A stretch of DNA of 64,000 bases from Pyrococcus sp. NA2 (GCF_000211475.1 NC_015474.1:1612001-1676000); one strand, 5' to 3'; positions 17,707 to 26,954 are shown, counted from the first letter of the stretch. Notes: generated by a model not told the origin, from the sequence alone. Made by a program: numbers and translations.

Positions 17707-17712
17707 TTAGGT
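17707..17712 (+). promoter_or_regulatory. Half-site like the feo operator before the DtxR gene
   Basis: TTAGGT followed by TAA, 23 bases before the chosen start. Same half site as in the feo operator at 9918-9933, but the second half is missing (TCGAA instead of ACCTAA). Possible weak autoregulatory site. Confidence 0.25.
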
Positions 17713-17734
17713 TAATCGAATTTTGGTGAGGATT

Positions 17735-18196
17735 GTGATATCAAAGAGAGAGGAGGAATACCTGGAGGTCATGTACCTTCTCCAAAAGAATAAGGGGGTC
17801 ATTAGGGTAAAGGACATTGCAAAAATTTTGAAGGTCAAGCCACCAAGCGTCGTTGACGCCCTTAAAAAGTTGAGTAAGAAGGGATTAATAGAATATGAAA
17901 AGTACGATAGGATAACGCTCACGCCTGAGGGTAAAAGAATAGCGGAGAGCACTTATTCAAAGCACGTTCTCCTGACAGAATTTTTTGTTAACGTTCTTGG
18001 AATTCCACCTGAGATAGCCGAAGAGGATGCATGCCAGTTTGAGCACTATGTTAGTGAGGTGACTGTAAAAAGAATAAGGGAGTTCATAGAGTACATCCAG
18101 GAACACTGTCCTTATGTGCTAAAACAGTTCTTAAAAAAAGTTCAAGAAGAATCAAAAGACTCCAGCAAGGTAGGCGAAGTATCCGATGAATACTAG
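17735..18196 (+). CDS. DtxR/MntR-family metal-dependent repressor
   Basis: 153 aa. N-terminal winged helix (KDIAKILKVKPPSVVDALKKL) and a metal/dimerisation domain with His77, Glu82, Cys100, Glu103 and His104 (DACQFEH), the ligands used by DtxR, with Cys favouring iron over manganese. The C-terminal SH3 domain of DtxR is absent, as in the shorter MntR type. Start GTG 17735 follows GGTGAGG; GTG 17726 is also possible. Likely regulates iron genes such as feoAB (operator at 9918); this is inference. The 3-prime end overlaps the convergent permease by 45 bp. Confidence 0.88.
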   Translation: MISKREEEYLEVMYLLQKNKGVIRVKDIAKILKVKPPSVVDALKKLSKKGLIEYEKYDRITLTPEGKRIAESTYSKHVLLTEFFVNVLGIPPEIAEEDACQFEHYVSEVTVKRIREFIEYIQEHCPYVLKQFLKKVQEESKDSSKVGEVSDEY

Positions 18197-19483
18197 GGCC
18201 AGTATGTACATCAGTGGATGAACTTCCTTCCACCTTCCCGTGAACACCTTGAGGAGGGTGTAGCTTATGAAGCCAACCCCAATACCATCGGCTATTGAGT
18301 ACGTGAATGGTATCGTTATCAGAACGAGAAACGCTGGTATAGCTTCTGTTGGATCGCTGAAGTCAACTTCCTTTATTGCACTTATCATGTAGTAACCAAC
18401 TATTATCAACGCCGGTGCTGTAGCGAAGGATGGAATGGCCTTCGCTATTGGGGCTATGAAGAGGCCCACCAAGAGCAATAGCAAACCAGTTGTTACTGCA
18501 GTAAGTCCCGTTCTTCCGCCTTCCTCAATACCTGCAGCACTCTCTATGTAGGTGGTCACCGTTGAGGTACCCAATAAAGCTCCAAACGTCGTTCCTATTG
18601 CGTCAGTCAGCAAGATCTTCTCGGCATCTGGTATTTTGCCCTCCTTTGTAAGGAAGCCAGCCTTTGCACTAAGTCCTGTAACAGTTCCAAGGGTGTCGAA
18701 GAAGTCCACCATGAAGAATGCAAAGACGACTCCAAGGGCACCAGCGTTTATTAGCCCATGGAGATCCAACTTCAGGAAAGTGTAGCTTATCGTTGGAAGC
18801 GATACAATCCCCTCAGGCCTTGGTGCTATGTTGAATATCCATCCCAATATGCTCGTTGCAAGTATTGATATCAATAGGGCTCCCTTTATTCTAAGCCCTA
18901 TCAATATTCCTGCAAAGATAACTCCAAATACGAAGAGTATGCCCTCAGGAGTTGCAAGGAAGTTAGCATTTAGTCCTGTAAACTGGAGAACTCCCTTGTC
19001 AGTTGTTGAAGCCGTGAGAAGTCCAACATTGTTAAGGCCTATGAACGTTAGGAACAACCCTATTCCAGCACCTACAGCGTACTTTTGACTCAATGGAATT
19101 GCGTGAATTATTGCACTTCTAACCTTCGTGATGCTCAGAATTATGAAGATTATACCTTCAACGAAGACAGCTGCTAAGGCAACTTTCCATCCATACTTCG
19201 GTGCCACCGTGTAGGCAAAGTAGGCATTTAAGCCCATTCCTGGGGCCAAGGCAAATGGCTTCTTGGCGTAAACTCCCATGAGTATCGTTGTTAATCCTGC
19301 TGAGAGAGCTGTAACGGCCACTAGAGAATCAAAAGCTTCCTTACCCATTGCATTGCTGAGGATTATGGGGTTGACAAGGAGGATATATGCCATGGTCATG
19401 AAGGTCGTTAATCCAGCGAGAACCTCCGTCTTGACATCGGTGCCGTACTTGTCAAGCTCAAAATATCTCTCAATCCAACCCAT
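18152..19483 (-). CDS. Purine permease, AzgA-type (NCS2)
   Basis: 443 aa with some twelve or more membrane segments. Family motifs: GLTTFMTMAYILLVNP near the N-terminus and LAPGMGLNAYFAYTV, plus SSTVTTYIES-like GTSTVTTYIESAAG in the second half. Expected to import adenine, guanine or hypoxanthine with H+ or Na+. ATG 19483 follows GGAGGGGAGGAG. It lies beside a purine nucleoside phosphorylase on the same strand, which fits purine salvage. Confidence 0.88.
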   Translation of the reverse strand: MGWIERYFELDKYGTDVKTEVLAGLTTFMTMAYILLVNPIILSNAMGKEAFDSLVAVTALSAGLTTILMGVYAKKPFALAPGMGLNAYFAYTVAPKYGWKVALAAVFVEGIIFIILSITKVRSAIIHAIPLSQKYAVGAGIGLFLTFIGLNNVGLLTASTTDKGVLQFTGLNANFLATPEGILFVFGVIFAGILIGLRIKGALLISILATSILGWIFNIAPRPEGIVSLPTISYTFLKLDLHGLINAGALGVVFAFFMVDFFDTLGTVTGLSAKAGFLTKEGKIPDAEKILLTDAIGTTFGALLGTSTVTTYIESAAGIEEGGRTGLTAVTTGLLLLLVGLFIAPIAKAIPSFATAPALIIVGYYMISAIKEVDFSDPTEAIPAFLVLITIPFTYSIADGIGVGFISYTLLKVFTGRWKEVHPLMYILALVFIGYFAYLAGVF

Positions 19484-19580
19484 CTCCTCCCCTCCAATTG
19501 CCTTTGTTTTGTCAAATATTATCAGGTTTTTAAGATTTATTTTACAGAAAAATGTCAAAAAGTCGAGAGAATTGGATTTT

Positions 19581-20378
19581 TCAACCAGTTGCCCCTTTTA
19601 GAGCGTCCTTGCATGGACAGTTTCTCTCCCTGGGAATGAGGGGAATTGTCTTAAGAATTAGTGAAACTATCTCCTGAGACTTCTTCTGCATTAGTTCAAC
19701 GACTTCTGTATGGGTCAACTTTTTTCCACTGATACCTGCAGCGTAGTTCGTTACTATGGCAACGCTGGCATAGCACATCTCAAGTTCTCTGGCCAGTATG
19801 GCCTCTGGGCACTGAGTCATTCCAACAACATCACCACCAAGGATTCTGTAAGCTCTTATCTCAGCCGCGGTCTCAAACCTAGGACCTTCAGTACATACAT
19901 AGGTTCCCTTTGGATGGTATGGAAGGGATAAATCCTTAGCTGCCGTTATGAGGGCCCTCCTTATCTCTGGACAGTAAGGTTCAGTAAAGTCAACGTGAGC
20001 CACAAACTTCCTATCGTGGGGGCTCTCTTCTCCATCGTAAAATGTTCTAGGCCTTGAAACTGTGAAATCCATGAGTTGATCTAGAATAACAAAGTCTCCC
20101 GGTCTCATGGCTGGATTTAGAGAGCCAACAGCCGATGTCGCTATTATCCTTTCAACGCCAAGCTCATGGAGAGCCCATATGTTTGCCCTGTAGTTTATCT
20201 TGTGGGGAGGTATTGAGTGTCCCTTGCCGTGTCTAGCCAAGAAAGCAACTTCTTCACCATTGACAACCCCTATCGTTACAGTGACTTTTCCATAGGGTGT
20301 GTTAACTGTCACTTCCCTCTTGTTCTCAGCAGGGAAGTCGTAAACGCCTGAGCCACCTATAACCCCAACTCTGACCAT
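19581..20378 (-). CDS. Purine nucleoside / methylthio-nucleoside phosphorylase
   Basis: 265 aa, MTAP/PNP class of trimeric or hexameric phosphorylases. Motifs: GVIGGSGVYD, RHGKGH, RANIWALHELG, TSAVGSLN, GTYVCTEGPRFET, GMTQCPEA and TNYAAG. The Asn in TNYAAG (instead of Asp as in TDYD of true MTA phosphorylases) points to 6-oxopurines such as inosine, guanosine or methylthioinosine. A CPC motif near the end matches the CXC disulfide motif of hyperthermophilic homologues. ATG 20378 is used; the frame extends into tRNA-Arg upstream, which cannot be coding. Confidence 0.87.
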   Translation of the reverse strand: MVRVGVIGGSGVYDFPAENKREVTVNTPYGKVTVTIGVVNGEEVAFLARHGKGHSIPPHKINYRANIWALHELGVERIIATSAVGSLNPAMRPGDFVILDQLMDFTVSRPRTFYDGEESPHDRKFVAHVDFTEPYCPEIRRALITAAKDLSLPYHPKGTYVCTEGPRFETAAEIRAYRILGGDVVGMTQCPEAILARELEMCYASVAIVTNYAAGISGKKLTHTEVVELMQKKSQEIVSLILKTIPLIPRERNCPCKDALKGATG

Positions 20379-20429
20379 CTGGGTCACCGATAATAAATTA
20401 AACCCTTGCAGAATTAAAAAGGTGCGGGA

Positions 20430-20504
20430 GGGCCGGTAGTTTAGCCAGGATAAAACGCCGGCCTCCGGAGCCGGAGATCCCGGGTTCAAATCCCGGCCGG
20501 CCCG
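20430..20504 (+). tRNA. tRNA-Arg (anticodon CCG)
   Basis: Acceptor GGGCCGG (20430-20436) pairs with CCGGCCC (20497-20503), discriminator G. Anticodon stem CCGGC/GCCGG with loop CTCCGGA gives anticodon CCG. T stem CCGGG/CCCGG with loop TTCAAAT. CCA is not encoded (CTA follows). AATAAATTAAA about 30 bases upstream serves as TATA box and may be shared with the divergent phosphorylase gene. Confidence 0.97.
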
Positions 20505-20550
20505 CTATAAATTTTGAATCTTCATTACTTCTTTTAACTGGGAATTAATT

Positions 20551-21966
20551 CTACGAAGTCATGATTTCTATAATTTCAACGCCTTCTACCCTAAAAACCA
20601 CTTTTCCAATACAACTCATATTATAAGCCTCAGTTAGGGAGTCAATTATTAAGTATTTGAGTTTGTATTTTTGCAGTACAAGTGTTTTCTCACGACAATT
20701 CCCCAGGAATAAAAGCCTCAAATCATTCCTCCTCTCTGCATTATTTAGGAAGGGGTTCCCGTGTCCATACATAGTTGCGATAATTGGCCTTCCGGTTAGG
20801 GCATTTATCATCATTCCCATCTCCTCCCCTGCTCCCACGACTTCATCCCTCGCCGTGTTCTTGATAATCCACTCTGCAACTTCAACGAAATGTTCCTGGG
20901 GAAAGTACTCCCTAAGTTCGAGATTTGAGGCTTGAATAAATGGATCACTTAAAACTGAATGCCAGAAATTGACCGAGGCAAGTATAGGAATTAAAGCAAG
21001 AACAAGGAACTCTCGAATTTTTCCATTAAAGTTTCGAACACCATAAGAGGACAGCAAGATGTAAGTGTAGGGTAATAAACCCGTAAACCTAGAGGACCAG
21101 ATATCAATTCCAAAAGGCTTCAATATCTCTGGAAATAACCTCATTCCACCTATTATTAAGACAAGCAAGAACAACCCCCTAGAACATTCACCCTTCTCCT
21201 CGTACATCTTAATCAAGGCTAAAGCGACAAAAGGAATAATGTACAGAGGAGGAAGCAAACTCATAAGTTTCTTCTCCAAGGTGTCAGTAATCCAGAACAT
21301 GTAGATGTCTTCTATATGAGGAAATAGGAATTGAGCATGGAGAACTATGTTAACGACAAAAGGAGAGAAAATGAGCAAGGTTAAAGCGAGAGAAATTAAA
21401 TGCCTCCTATCCTTAATAGCCAAGATCAGTAAGAAAACTATTAAAGGAGCTGCAACAGCGTAATGGGTCCACAAGGATAACCCTGTGAAAAAACCTGCCA
21501 GATAGTATTTCCTCCGCAGGGAAAAATATATTGAAGCTATGCCCAAAAGTGGAGCCAATTCTTTAGGATTTGGATACCTATGCGCTGGAAGCAGTAAAAG
21601 GGAAAGTGATAAAGCGAATATTCCAGCTTTCTCCCCCCACAAATTTTTAGCTATCCAGAACATCGTAAGTATCATGGCAAGAGAAAATATTGCCTGTAGT
21701 GATAGCATGCTCTTCTCTATGCTCCCCATTACCTTGGCGAAGGTTGCGACGATTAGATGGTAAAGGAAGGGATACCAATTGGGAGAGACATTATAGGTTT
21801 GATCCAAGAAGGGATTCCTCCCAAGATAAATTCCCCTCGCAATAGCCGCGTGAACTAGTGTATCTCCTCCTATTATGTAACCTGGGGGACTTTTCCTAGT
21901 CACTATATAAGGAAGGAAGATAAGGGCCCAGGAAACAATTAAAAATAAGACCCTCTTATCCTTCAT
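20551..21966 (-). CDS. Multispanning membrane protein, probable GT-C glycosyltransferase
   Basis: 471 aa with about ten to eleven membrane helices in the first 350 residues and a soluble C-terminal part. The first outer loop has GGDTLVHAA, placed like the catalytic acidic loop of GT-C enzymes that use lipid-linked sugars, and the helix with SLWTHYAVAAP follows the pattern seen in STT3/ArnT-like proteins. The STT3 signature WWDYG is absent, so it is not the main oligosaccharyl transferase. Its start overlaps the stop of the amidohydrolase by 4 bp, so the two are co-transcribed. Confidence 0.65.
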   Translation of the reverse strand: MKDKRVLFLIVSWALIFLPYIVTRKSPPGYIIGGDTLVHAAIARGIYLGRNPFLDQTYNVSPNWYPFLYHLIVATFAKVMGSIEKSMLSLQAIFSLAMILTMFWIAKNLWGEKAGIFALSLSLLLLPAHRYPNPKELAPLLGIASIYFSLRRKYYLAGFFTGLSLWTHYAVAAPLIVFLLILAIKDRRHLISLALTLLIFSPFVVNIVLHAQFLFPHIEDIYMFWITDTLEKKLMSLLPPLYIIPFVALALIKMYEEKGECSRGLFLLVLIIGGMRLFPEILKPFGIDIWSSRFTGLLPYTYILLSSYGVRNFNGKIREFLVLALIPILASVNFWHSVLSDPFIQASNLELREYFPQEHFVEVAEWIIKNTARDEVVGAGEEMGMMINALTGRPIIATMYGHGNPFLNNAERRNDLRLLFLGNCREKTLVLQKYKLKYLIIDSLTEAYNMSCIGKVVFRVEGVEIIEIMTS

Positions 21967-23393
21967 TTCATCACCAATGGATCTCTGTCCATGACTATGT
22001 ACTCTGCTTTGAATCCTGGTTCCAGCTTTCCAATATCATTTGCAAGTGAAACCTTTGCAGAGCCATAAGTGTAGTGGTGCATCGCTTCCTCAAATGTTAG
22101 CGCTTGATCTTTTGTGAGTTCGTAAAGCTTAACCTTTCCTTTACCCCTGTTTATCGCTGCATCAATCGTTAACCAAGGATCAGCTGGTTCTATTGGCGAA
22201 TCCGTGCTAAAGCCGAGTTCAGTAACGTTTGCTAAATCTTTGAACCTATAGACCCACCTAGCCCTTCTCTCTCCAACCCTCTCAACAACCCACCAGTCGC
22301 TAATTATGAAGTGGGGCTGAACCGAGAGTCTCACCTTGAGCCTTTTTATCCTTTCAAGCTGATCATCCCTAACAACTGATGCATGCTCAATCCTTCCGGA
22401 GAATCCAGCCTCCTCAAAGGCATTCAATGCAACGTCCAATCCTTTGTCCCCGATTGCATGTATCGCAACGTCCAATCCCAGGGCTTTCGCCCTCTCAATG
22501 ACCTTCACTAGCTCTTCCTCTTCCATGACAAGCTGTCCAGAGGTAGAGGGGTCATCCTCATATGGCTCGCTTAGAAGAGCTGTTCTTGCCCCAAGGCTTC
22601 CATCCGTGAATAGCTTCACTCCAGAGATGACGAGCCTATCACTTCCGAACCTTCCCATACCTATACGCTCGAGATAATCGAGTAGACTTGGATTGAGGTA
22701 TGCAAAAACGTTTATCTTGAGCTTACCTTCACGTTCAAGCGCAAACAGAGCCCTTAGGGATTTCTCGTTGACGCTCATGAAGGCAACTGATTTAACGCCC
22801 AAGTTGAGTAGGTGTTCCTGGGCTTTCTCTATGTAATGTATGTAATCCTCCAAGCTAAGAACCTTCTCGTTTATTATCCTCCTGGCCTCTCCAAGGGCAT
22901 TCTCCTTTATTATTCCCGTGTCCTCCTCAAAATCTTCCGATGATGGTAAGTTCAATAGCTTAAGCATCTCATCGTTTGCCACGGCCACGTGAAAACATTT
23001 TCTATAAATGAACACGGGCCTATCAATTTCATTCAGAACATCCTTTGTCGGCCACTCACCGAGTTCATCTTGATCCCATCCAAAGCCAAAGACTATCCTT
23101 CCTCTTCCCCTCTTTAGTCTCTCCAGGAGCTCCTCCATTGACTTAACTCCCCTAAGGTCAACCATCTCAAGGCTCATTCCAAGTTCATCGAGGTGTAAGT
23201 GAGAATCAAAAAACGCAGGTATGACGTACTTTCCCTTCAAATCCTGGACTTCTCCATTGGCCATCTTGGCAATTCTTTTAGCAACTTCCGAATCCCCAGC
23301 ATAAATTACCCTCCCATTTGATATCACAATCCCAGAAACCCTTCTTAAGGGCTTGAAGGAGGTATAGATGTTTCCATTGATAAGGGCCTTCAT
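21963..23393 (-). CDS. Amidohydrolase (YtcJ-like, Amidohydro_3)
   Basis: 476 aa. Metal-dependent amidohydrolase with DSHLHLDELG (HxH), FGFGWDQDE, VAIHAIGDKGLD (His), RIEHASVV (His) and STDSPIEP (Asp), ending in GKLEPGFKAEYIVMDRDP, the typical closing motif of the group. The substrate is unknown; relatives hydrolyse N-substituted formamides and related amides. The start at ATG 23393 follows GGTGATAAC. Divergent from iorA, which starts 70 bp away. Confidence 0.87.
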   Translation of the reverse strand: MKALINGNIYTSFKPLRRVSGIVISNGRVIYAGDSEVAKRIAKMANGEVQDLKGKYVIPAFFDSHLHLDELGMSLEMVDLRGVKSMEELLERLKRGRGRIVFGFGWDQDELGEWPTKDVLNEIDRPVFIYRKCFHVAVANDEMLKLLNLPSSEDFEEDTGIIKENALGEARRIINEKVLSLEDYIHYIEKAQEHLLNLGVKSVAFMSVNEKSLRALFALEREGKLKINVFAYLNPSLLDYLERIGMGRFGSDRLVISGVKLFTDGSLGARTALLSEPYEDDPSTSGQLVMEEEELVKVIERAKALGLDVAIHAIGDKGLDVALNAFEEAGFSGRIEHASVVRDDQLERIKRLKVRLSVQPHFIISDWWVVERVGERRARWVYRFKDLANVTELGFSTDSPIEPADPWLTIDAAINRGKGKVKLYELTKDQALTFEEAMHHYTYGSAKVSLANDIGKLEPGFKAEYIVMDRDPLVMK

Positions 23394-23463
23394 GTTATCA
23401 CCAATTTAGATACGTGAAGATTTTTAATAGCTTTGTTGCACAACCAATTGGAGGGGGTTAAAC

Positions 23464-25305
23464 GTGAAGAGACTTCTAATGGGTAACGAGGCCATAGCTT
23501 ACGGTGCTCTAGAGGCTGGTGTTGAATTTGCAACGGGTTATCCTGGAACGCCTTCGACGGAGGTTATAGAAACGATAGCAAGGCTGAAACCAGATGTATT
23601 TGCTGAATGGGCTCCAAATGAAAAAGTGGCTCTGGAAGAAGCTGCGGGAGTTTCCTATGCTGGCTTGAGGAGCTTAGTTACGATGAAATGTGTTGGACTG
23701 AATGTCGCCGCTGACCCCTTAATGAGCCTAGCTTACTCGGGAGTTGAAGGAGGCCTAGTTATCCTGGTTGCTGATGATCCAGGACCTCATACAAGCCAAA
23801 CTGAACAGGACGATAGATACTATGGTAAGATATCTCTCCTACCTGTTCTCGAGCCTTACGATCCCCAAGAAGCTCATGATCTAATAATCTACGCTTATGA
23901 GCTCAGTGAAAAGTACAAGGTTCCCGTTATATTCAGAACTACAACGAGAGTGAACCATACAACGGCTGACGTTGAAGTTGGAGAGTTTAAGAGGCTAAGT
24001 AGAAAGCCCGTTTTCAAGAAGGACATTGAGAGGTACGTTAGAGCTAGCATGGAGGGGAACAGAAAGAGACATAAGTGGCTAAACGAAACTTTGAGAAATA
24101 TTGAGGAGGAATTCAACAATCTGAAGTTCAACTGGGTGGAAGGGAAGGGTGAGATAGGAGTAATAGTTGAGGGAGTTCCTTACAATTATGTCAAGGAAGT
24201 CCTGCCGAGCATAGATGGAGAATTTAAGATCCTCAAGTTGTCAACGCCTCATCCTCTCCCAAGGAAGCTCGTTATAGACTTTCTAAAGTCAGTTAAGAAG
24301 GCCATTGTTATAGAGGAGGGTGCTCCCTTCCTGGAAGAGGAGATAAAGATAGTGGCCTATGAGGAAGGTCTATCGATCCCAATCTATGGAAAGAGAACGG
24401 GTCATCTACCATTGGAGGGTGAACTAACTCCAAGGCTAGTCAAGAATGCTCTGCTCAAGCTCCTTGGGAAGGAGGGTGAGGAGGTTAAGCTTCCTAAGGA
24501 AGTTGAGGAAGCCCAAGCATTGGCTCCCAAGAGGCCTCCCGTGATGTGTCCAGGGTGTCCACATAGGGGAAGTTATAGGGCCCTTCTTGATGGTTTAAGG
24601 GAATTGGGCTATGGAAAGTTCGACATCCCCGTTCATGGAGATATTGGCTGTTACGCTCTATCACTCCTACCTCCTCTTGAAGCCATATGGACGGAATTCG
24701 TCATGGGAGCTAGCATAAGCCTGGCCAATGGACAGAGCGTTGTCATGGGGAAGAAGATAGTGGCCACAATTGGAGACTCGACTTTCTTCCACAATGGAAT
24801 ACAACCCTTGATAGATGCCGTATACAAGGATTTAGACGTACTCGTCATAATCCTTGACAATAGAACCACCGCAATGACCGGACATCAGCCACATCCGGGA
24901 ACGGGAGGAAGTGAGACCGGTAGGAAGTTCAGAGAAATTGACATAGAGAAACTCGTTAAGGCCATTGGTGTCAAATACGTCAAAACTGTGGATCCATACG
25001 ACTTAAAGGCTACAAAAGAGGCCATAAAAGAGGCAATGAAAGTTAAAGGACCTGCAGTTATAATAGCCAAGAGGGAATGTGTAATTCCCGTGATCAGGAG
25101 AGGAGAGACCAGAGAACCACCAATAATAATAGAGGATAAATGTACAGGCTGTAAGGCATGTATATTACTCTCAGGCTGTCCTGCATTGATTTACGATCCA
25201 GAGACGAGGAAGGTCAAGATAGATGAGCTTATATGCACAGGCTGTGGTATCTGTAACCAGCTCTGTCCATTTGACGCAATAAAGTTCAAGGAAGAGCTCT
25301 CCTAA
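23464..25305 (+). CDS. iorA: Indolepyruvate ferredoxin oxidoreductase, alpha subunit
   Basis: 613 aa, full length. N-terminal pyruvate-binding half (GNEAIAYGALEAGVEFATGYPGTPS), then the TPP-binding half with GDIGCYAL, GDSTFFHNGIQPL and DNRTTAMTGHQ, and a C-terminal ferredoxin part with two [4Fe-4S] motifs (CTGCKACILLSGCP and CTGCGICNQLCP; the first is atypical). It oxidises aryl pyruvates from aromatic amino acids to aryl-CoA and reduces ferredoxin. It needs the beta subunit IorB, which is not next to it here. Start GTG 23464, ribosome site GGAGGGGG. Confidence 0.93.
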   Translation: MKRLLMGNEAIAYGALEAGVEFATGYPGTPSTEVIETIARLKPDVFAEWAPNEKVALEEAAGVSYAGLRSLVTMKCVGLNVAADPLMSLAYSGVEGGLVILVADDPGPHTSQTEQDDRYYGKISLLPVLEPYDPQEAHDLIIYAYELSEKYKVPVIFRTTTRVNHTTADVEVGEFKRLSRKPVFKKDIERYVRASMEGNRKRHKWLNETLRNIEEEFNNLKFNWVEGKGEIGVIVEGVPYNYVKEVLPSIDGEFKILKLSTPHPLPRKLVIDFLKSVKKAIVIEEGAPFLEEEIKIVAYEEGLSIPIYGKRTGHLPLEGELTPRLVKNALLKLLGKEGEEVKLPKEVEEAQALAPKRPPVMCPGCPHRGSYRALLDGLRELGYGKFDIPVHGDIGCYALSLLPPLEAIWTEFVMGASISLANGQSVVMGKKIVATIGDSTFFHNGIQPLIDAVYKDLDVLVIILDNRTTAMTGHQPHPGTGGSETGRKFREIDIEKLVKAIGVKYVKTVDPYDLKATKEAIKEAMKVKGPAVIIAKRECVIPVIRRGETREPPIIIEDKCTGCKACILLSGCPALIYDPETRKVKIDELICTGCGICNQLCPFDAIKFKEELS

Positions 25306-25314
25306 CCACAACTA

Positions 25315-25321
25315 TTTTTTT
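25315..25321 (+). terminator. Probable U-tract terminator of iorA
   Basis: Seven T in a row, 9 bases after the iorA stop, as in archaeal oligo-T terminators. Confidence 0.4.
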
Positions 25322-25325
25322 AAGT

Positions 25326-25348
25326 TATCCCAAGAAGATCCTGGGATA
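25326..25348. promoter_or_regulatory. Inverted repeat before the m5U methyltransferase
   Basis: TATCCCA and TGGGATA separated by 9 bases, ending 4 bases before the ATG at 25353. Could be an operator or a hairpin over the start; no normal ribosome site is visible there. Confidence 0.35.
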
Positions 25349-25352
25349 GCTA

Positions 25353-26579
25353 ATGAAAGGGGAGATCAAGAGACTTAACGAAGAGGGCTTTGGCGTTCTA
25401 TCTGGAATACTTGTTCCCTTTTCGGCTCCAGGTGATGGGGTTCTTATCTTAGAGGTTGAGAGAGTAAAGAAGAGGAGAATTGCATCAAAATGGGAGCTTT
25501 TAAGATCATCCCCCCTGAGAGTTGGAGCTAGATGCAGGGTCTTTGGAAGGTGTGGAGGTTGCATTCTGCAACACATAGCTTACGATTACCAACTTGAGTT
25601 TAAGAGGGAAATCCTTAGAAGAATTCTAGGCTTTGAAGTGGACATAATTCCCTCTCCTCGGATATTTGGACACAGGAACAGGATCGATGTTGCAATAACA
25701 TCCGAGGGAATTGGATTTAGGGAGAGGGGAAAGTGGTGGAAGGTTGTTGACATAGATGAGTGCCCAGTCTTCGGAAAGACTTCAAAGAAGGCATTGGAGA
25801 GGCTAAGGGAATTCATAGAGGAAGAGAAAATAGAAGTCTGGAAAATTAAGGAGGATAAAGGCTTTCTGAGGTACCTGGTTCTGAGGGAGGGAAAGTTCAC
25901 GGGAGAAGTGATGGTGAACTTCGTGACAAAGGAGGGGGAGTTACCAAGTCCAGTTGAGTACTTTGATTTCGCCGATTCGATATACTGGAGCATAAACAGG
26001 ACGATGAGCGATGTATCCTACGGGGACGTGGAGAAGTGGTGGGGCAAGGAGTTCATAACTGAAAGGATAGATGACGTGAAATATTTGATACATCCAAACT
26101 CCTTCTTCCAAACTAACAGTTATCAGGCTATTAACTTAGTTAGAAAGGTTAGTGAGTTCGTTGAAGGGGAGAAGATACTTGACATGTATTCCGGTGTTGG
26201 AACGTTTGGGATATACTTGGCGAAGAGAGGAATGAAAGTTGTTGGATTCGACTCAAATGAATTCGCGATAGAGATGGCAAGAAGAAATGTTGAGATAAAT
26301 GAAGTTGAAGCTGAATTCTTTGTTGGCACTGATAGAGCTGTTGAGGTTAAGGGATTCGACACTGTAATAGTTGATCCGCCAAGAGCAGGGTTACATCCAA
26401 AGCTTGTGAGGAGGTTGAACAGGGAAAAACCTGATGCAATAGTTTACGTCTCGTGCAATCCAAAGACATTTGCGAGGGACATAAAAATGCTCAAATACAA
26501 AATAGAAGATATAATAGCCTTGGACATGTTTCCACACACCCCACACGTCGAGTTGGTGGCAAAGTTATCAAAGATCTAG
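25353..26579 (+). CDS. RNA m5U methyltransferase, TrmU54/RumA type
   Basis: 408 aa. N-terminal TRAM-like domain, then the [4Fe-4S] cysteines C-RVFGR-C-GG-C (about residues 60-69) with the fourth in DECPVFG. The C-terminal SAM domain has DMYSGVGTFG (SAM loop), DPPRAG and the catalytic Cys in YVSCNPKTF. Archaeal members methylate U54 in tRNA (TrmU54) or a U in 23S rRNA; Pyrococcus has both types and I cannot tell which this is. The 3-prime end overlaps a thioesterase on the other strand by 12 bp. Confidence 0.88.
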   Translation: MKGEIKRLNEEGFGVLSGILVPFSAPGDGVLILEVERVKKRRIASKWELLRSSPLRVGARCRVFGRCGGCILQHIAYDYQLEFKREILRRILGFEVDIIPSPRIFGHRNRIDVAITSEGIGFRERGKWWKVVDIDECPVFGKTSKKALERLREFIEEEKIEVWKIKEDKGFLRYLVLREGKFTGEVMVNFVTKEGELPSPVEYFDFADSIYWSINRTMSDVSYGDVEKWWGKEFITERIDDVKYLIHPNSFFQTNSYQAINLVRKVSEFVEGEKILDMYSGVGTFGIYLAKRGMKVVGFDSNEFAIEMARRNVEINEVEAEFFVGTDRAVEVKGFDTVIVDPPRAGLHPKLVRRLNREKPDAIVYVSCNPKTFARDIKMLKYKIEDIIALDMFPHTPHVELVAKLSKI

Positions 26580-26954
26580 AACATGCTTCTCCAGGACATA
26601 GCAGTGGAATTTACCCTCAAGGACGATATCCTCTCCTCTATAAACCTTAACATCGACGATTTTCTTCCTTCCGAGATCTTCAGTGACTTTGGCCCTAGCG
26701 ATCAACTTCTCTCCAACTTTTACCGGTCTCGTGAATCTGACCTCCGCTTTCCCTAGAACAACTGTAGGCTCGTTCACAGCTAACATTGCCGCATAGTCAG
26801 CCAAGCCAAACGTGAAACCACCATGAACGAGGCCTTTTTCGTCAACCTTCATTTCATCTATGGTCATCAACTCAACCTCCGCATATCCCTCCCCAATCTT
26901 AATGGGCTTTCCAACTAATCTCTCCGAGGTTAACTTATGGGTTCTTTGCTCCAT
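26568..26954 (-). CDS. Hotdog-fold thioesterase (PaaI/FlK-like)
   Basis: 128 aa, the size of a single hotdog domain. DEKGLVHGGFTFGLADYAAMLAVNEP is the typical helix region (in two halves: EKGLVHGG and LADYAAML), followed by ARAKVTEDLGRKKIVDVKVY. Probably hydrolyses an acyl-CoA; substrate unknown. ATG 26954 follows GGTGATCTCAA. Convergent with the methyltransferase. Confidence 0.82.
   Translation of the reverse strand: MEQRTHKLTSERLVGKPIKIGEGYAEVELMTIDEMKVDEKGLVHGGFTFGLADYAAMLAVNEPTVVLGKAEVRFTRPVKVGEKLIARAKVTEDLGRKKIVDVKVYRGEDIVLEGKFHCYVLEKHVLDL

Noticed and set aside
20379-20489. Upstream extension of the nucleoside phosphorylase frame
   Set aside because: It runs through tRNA-Arg on the opposite strand; the family begins at MVRVGVIGGSG with a ribosome site just upstream.
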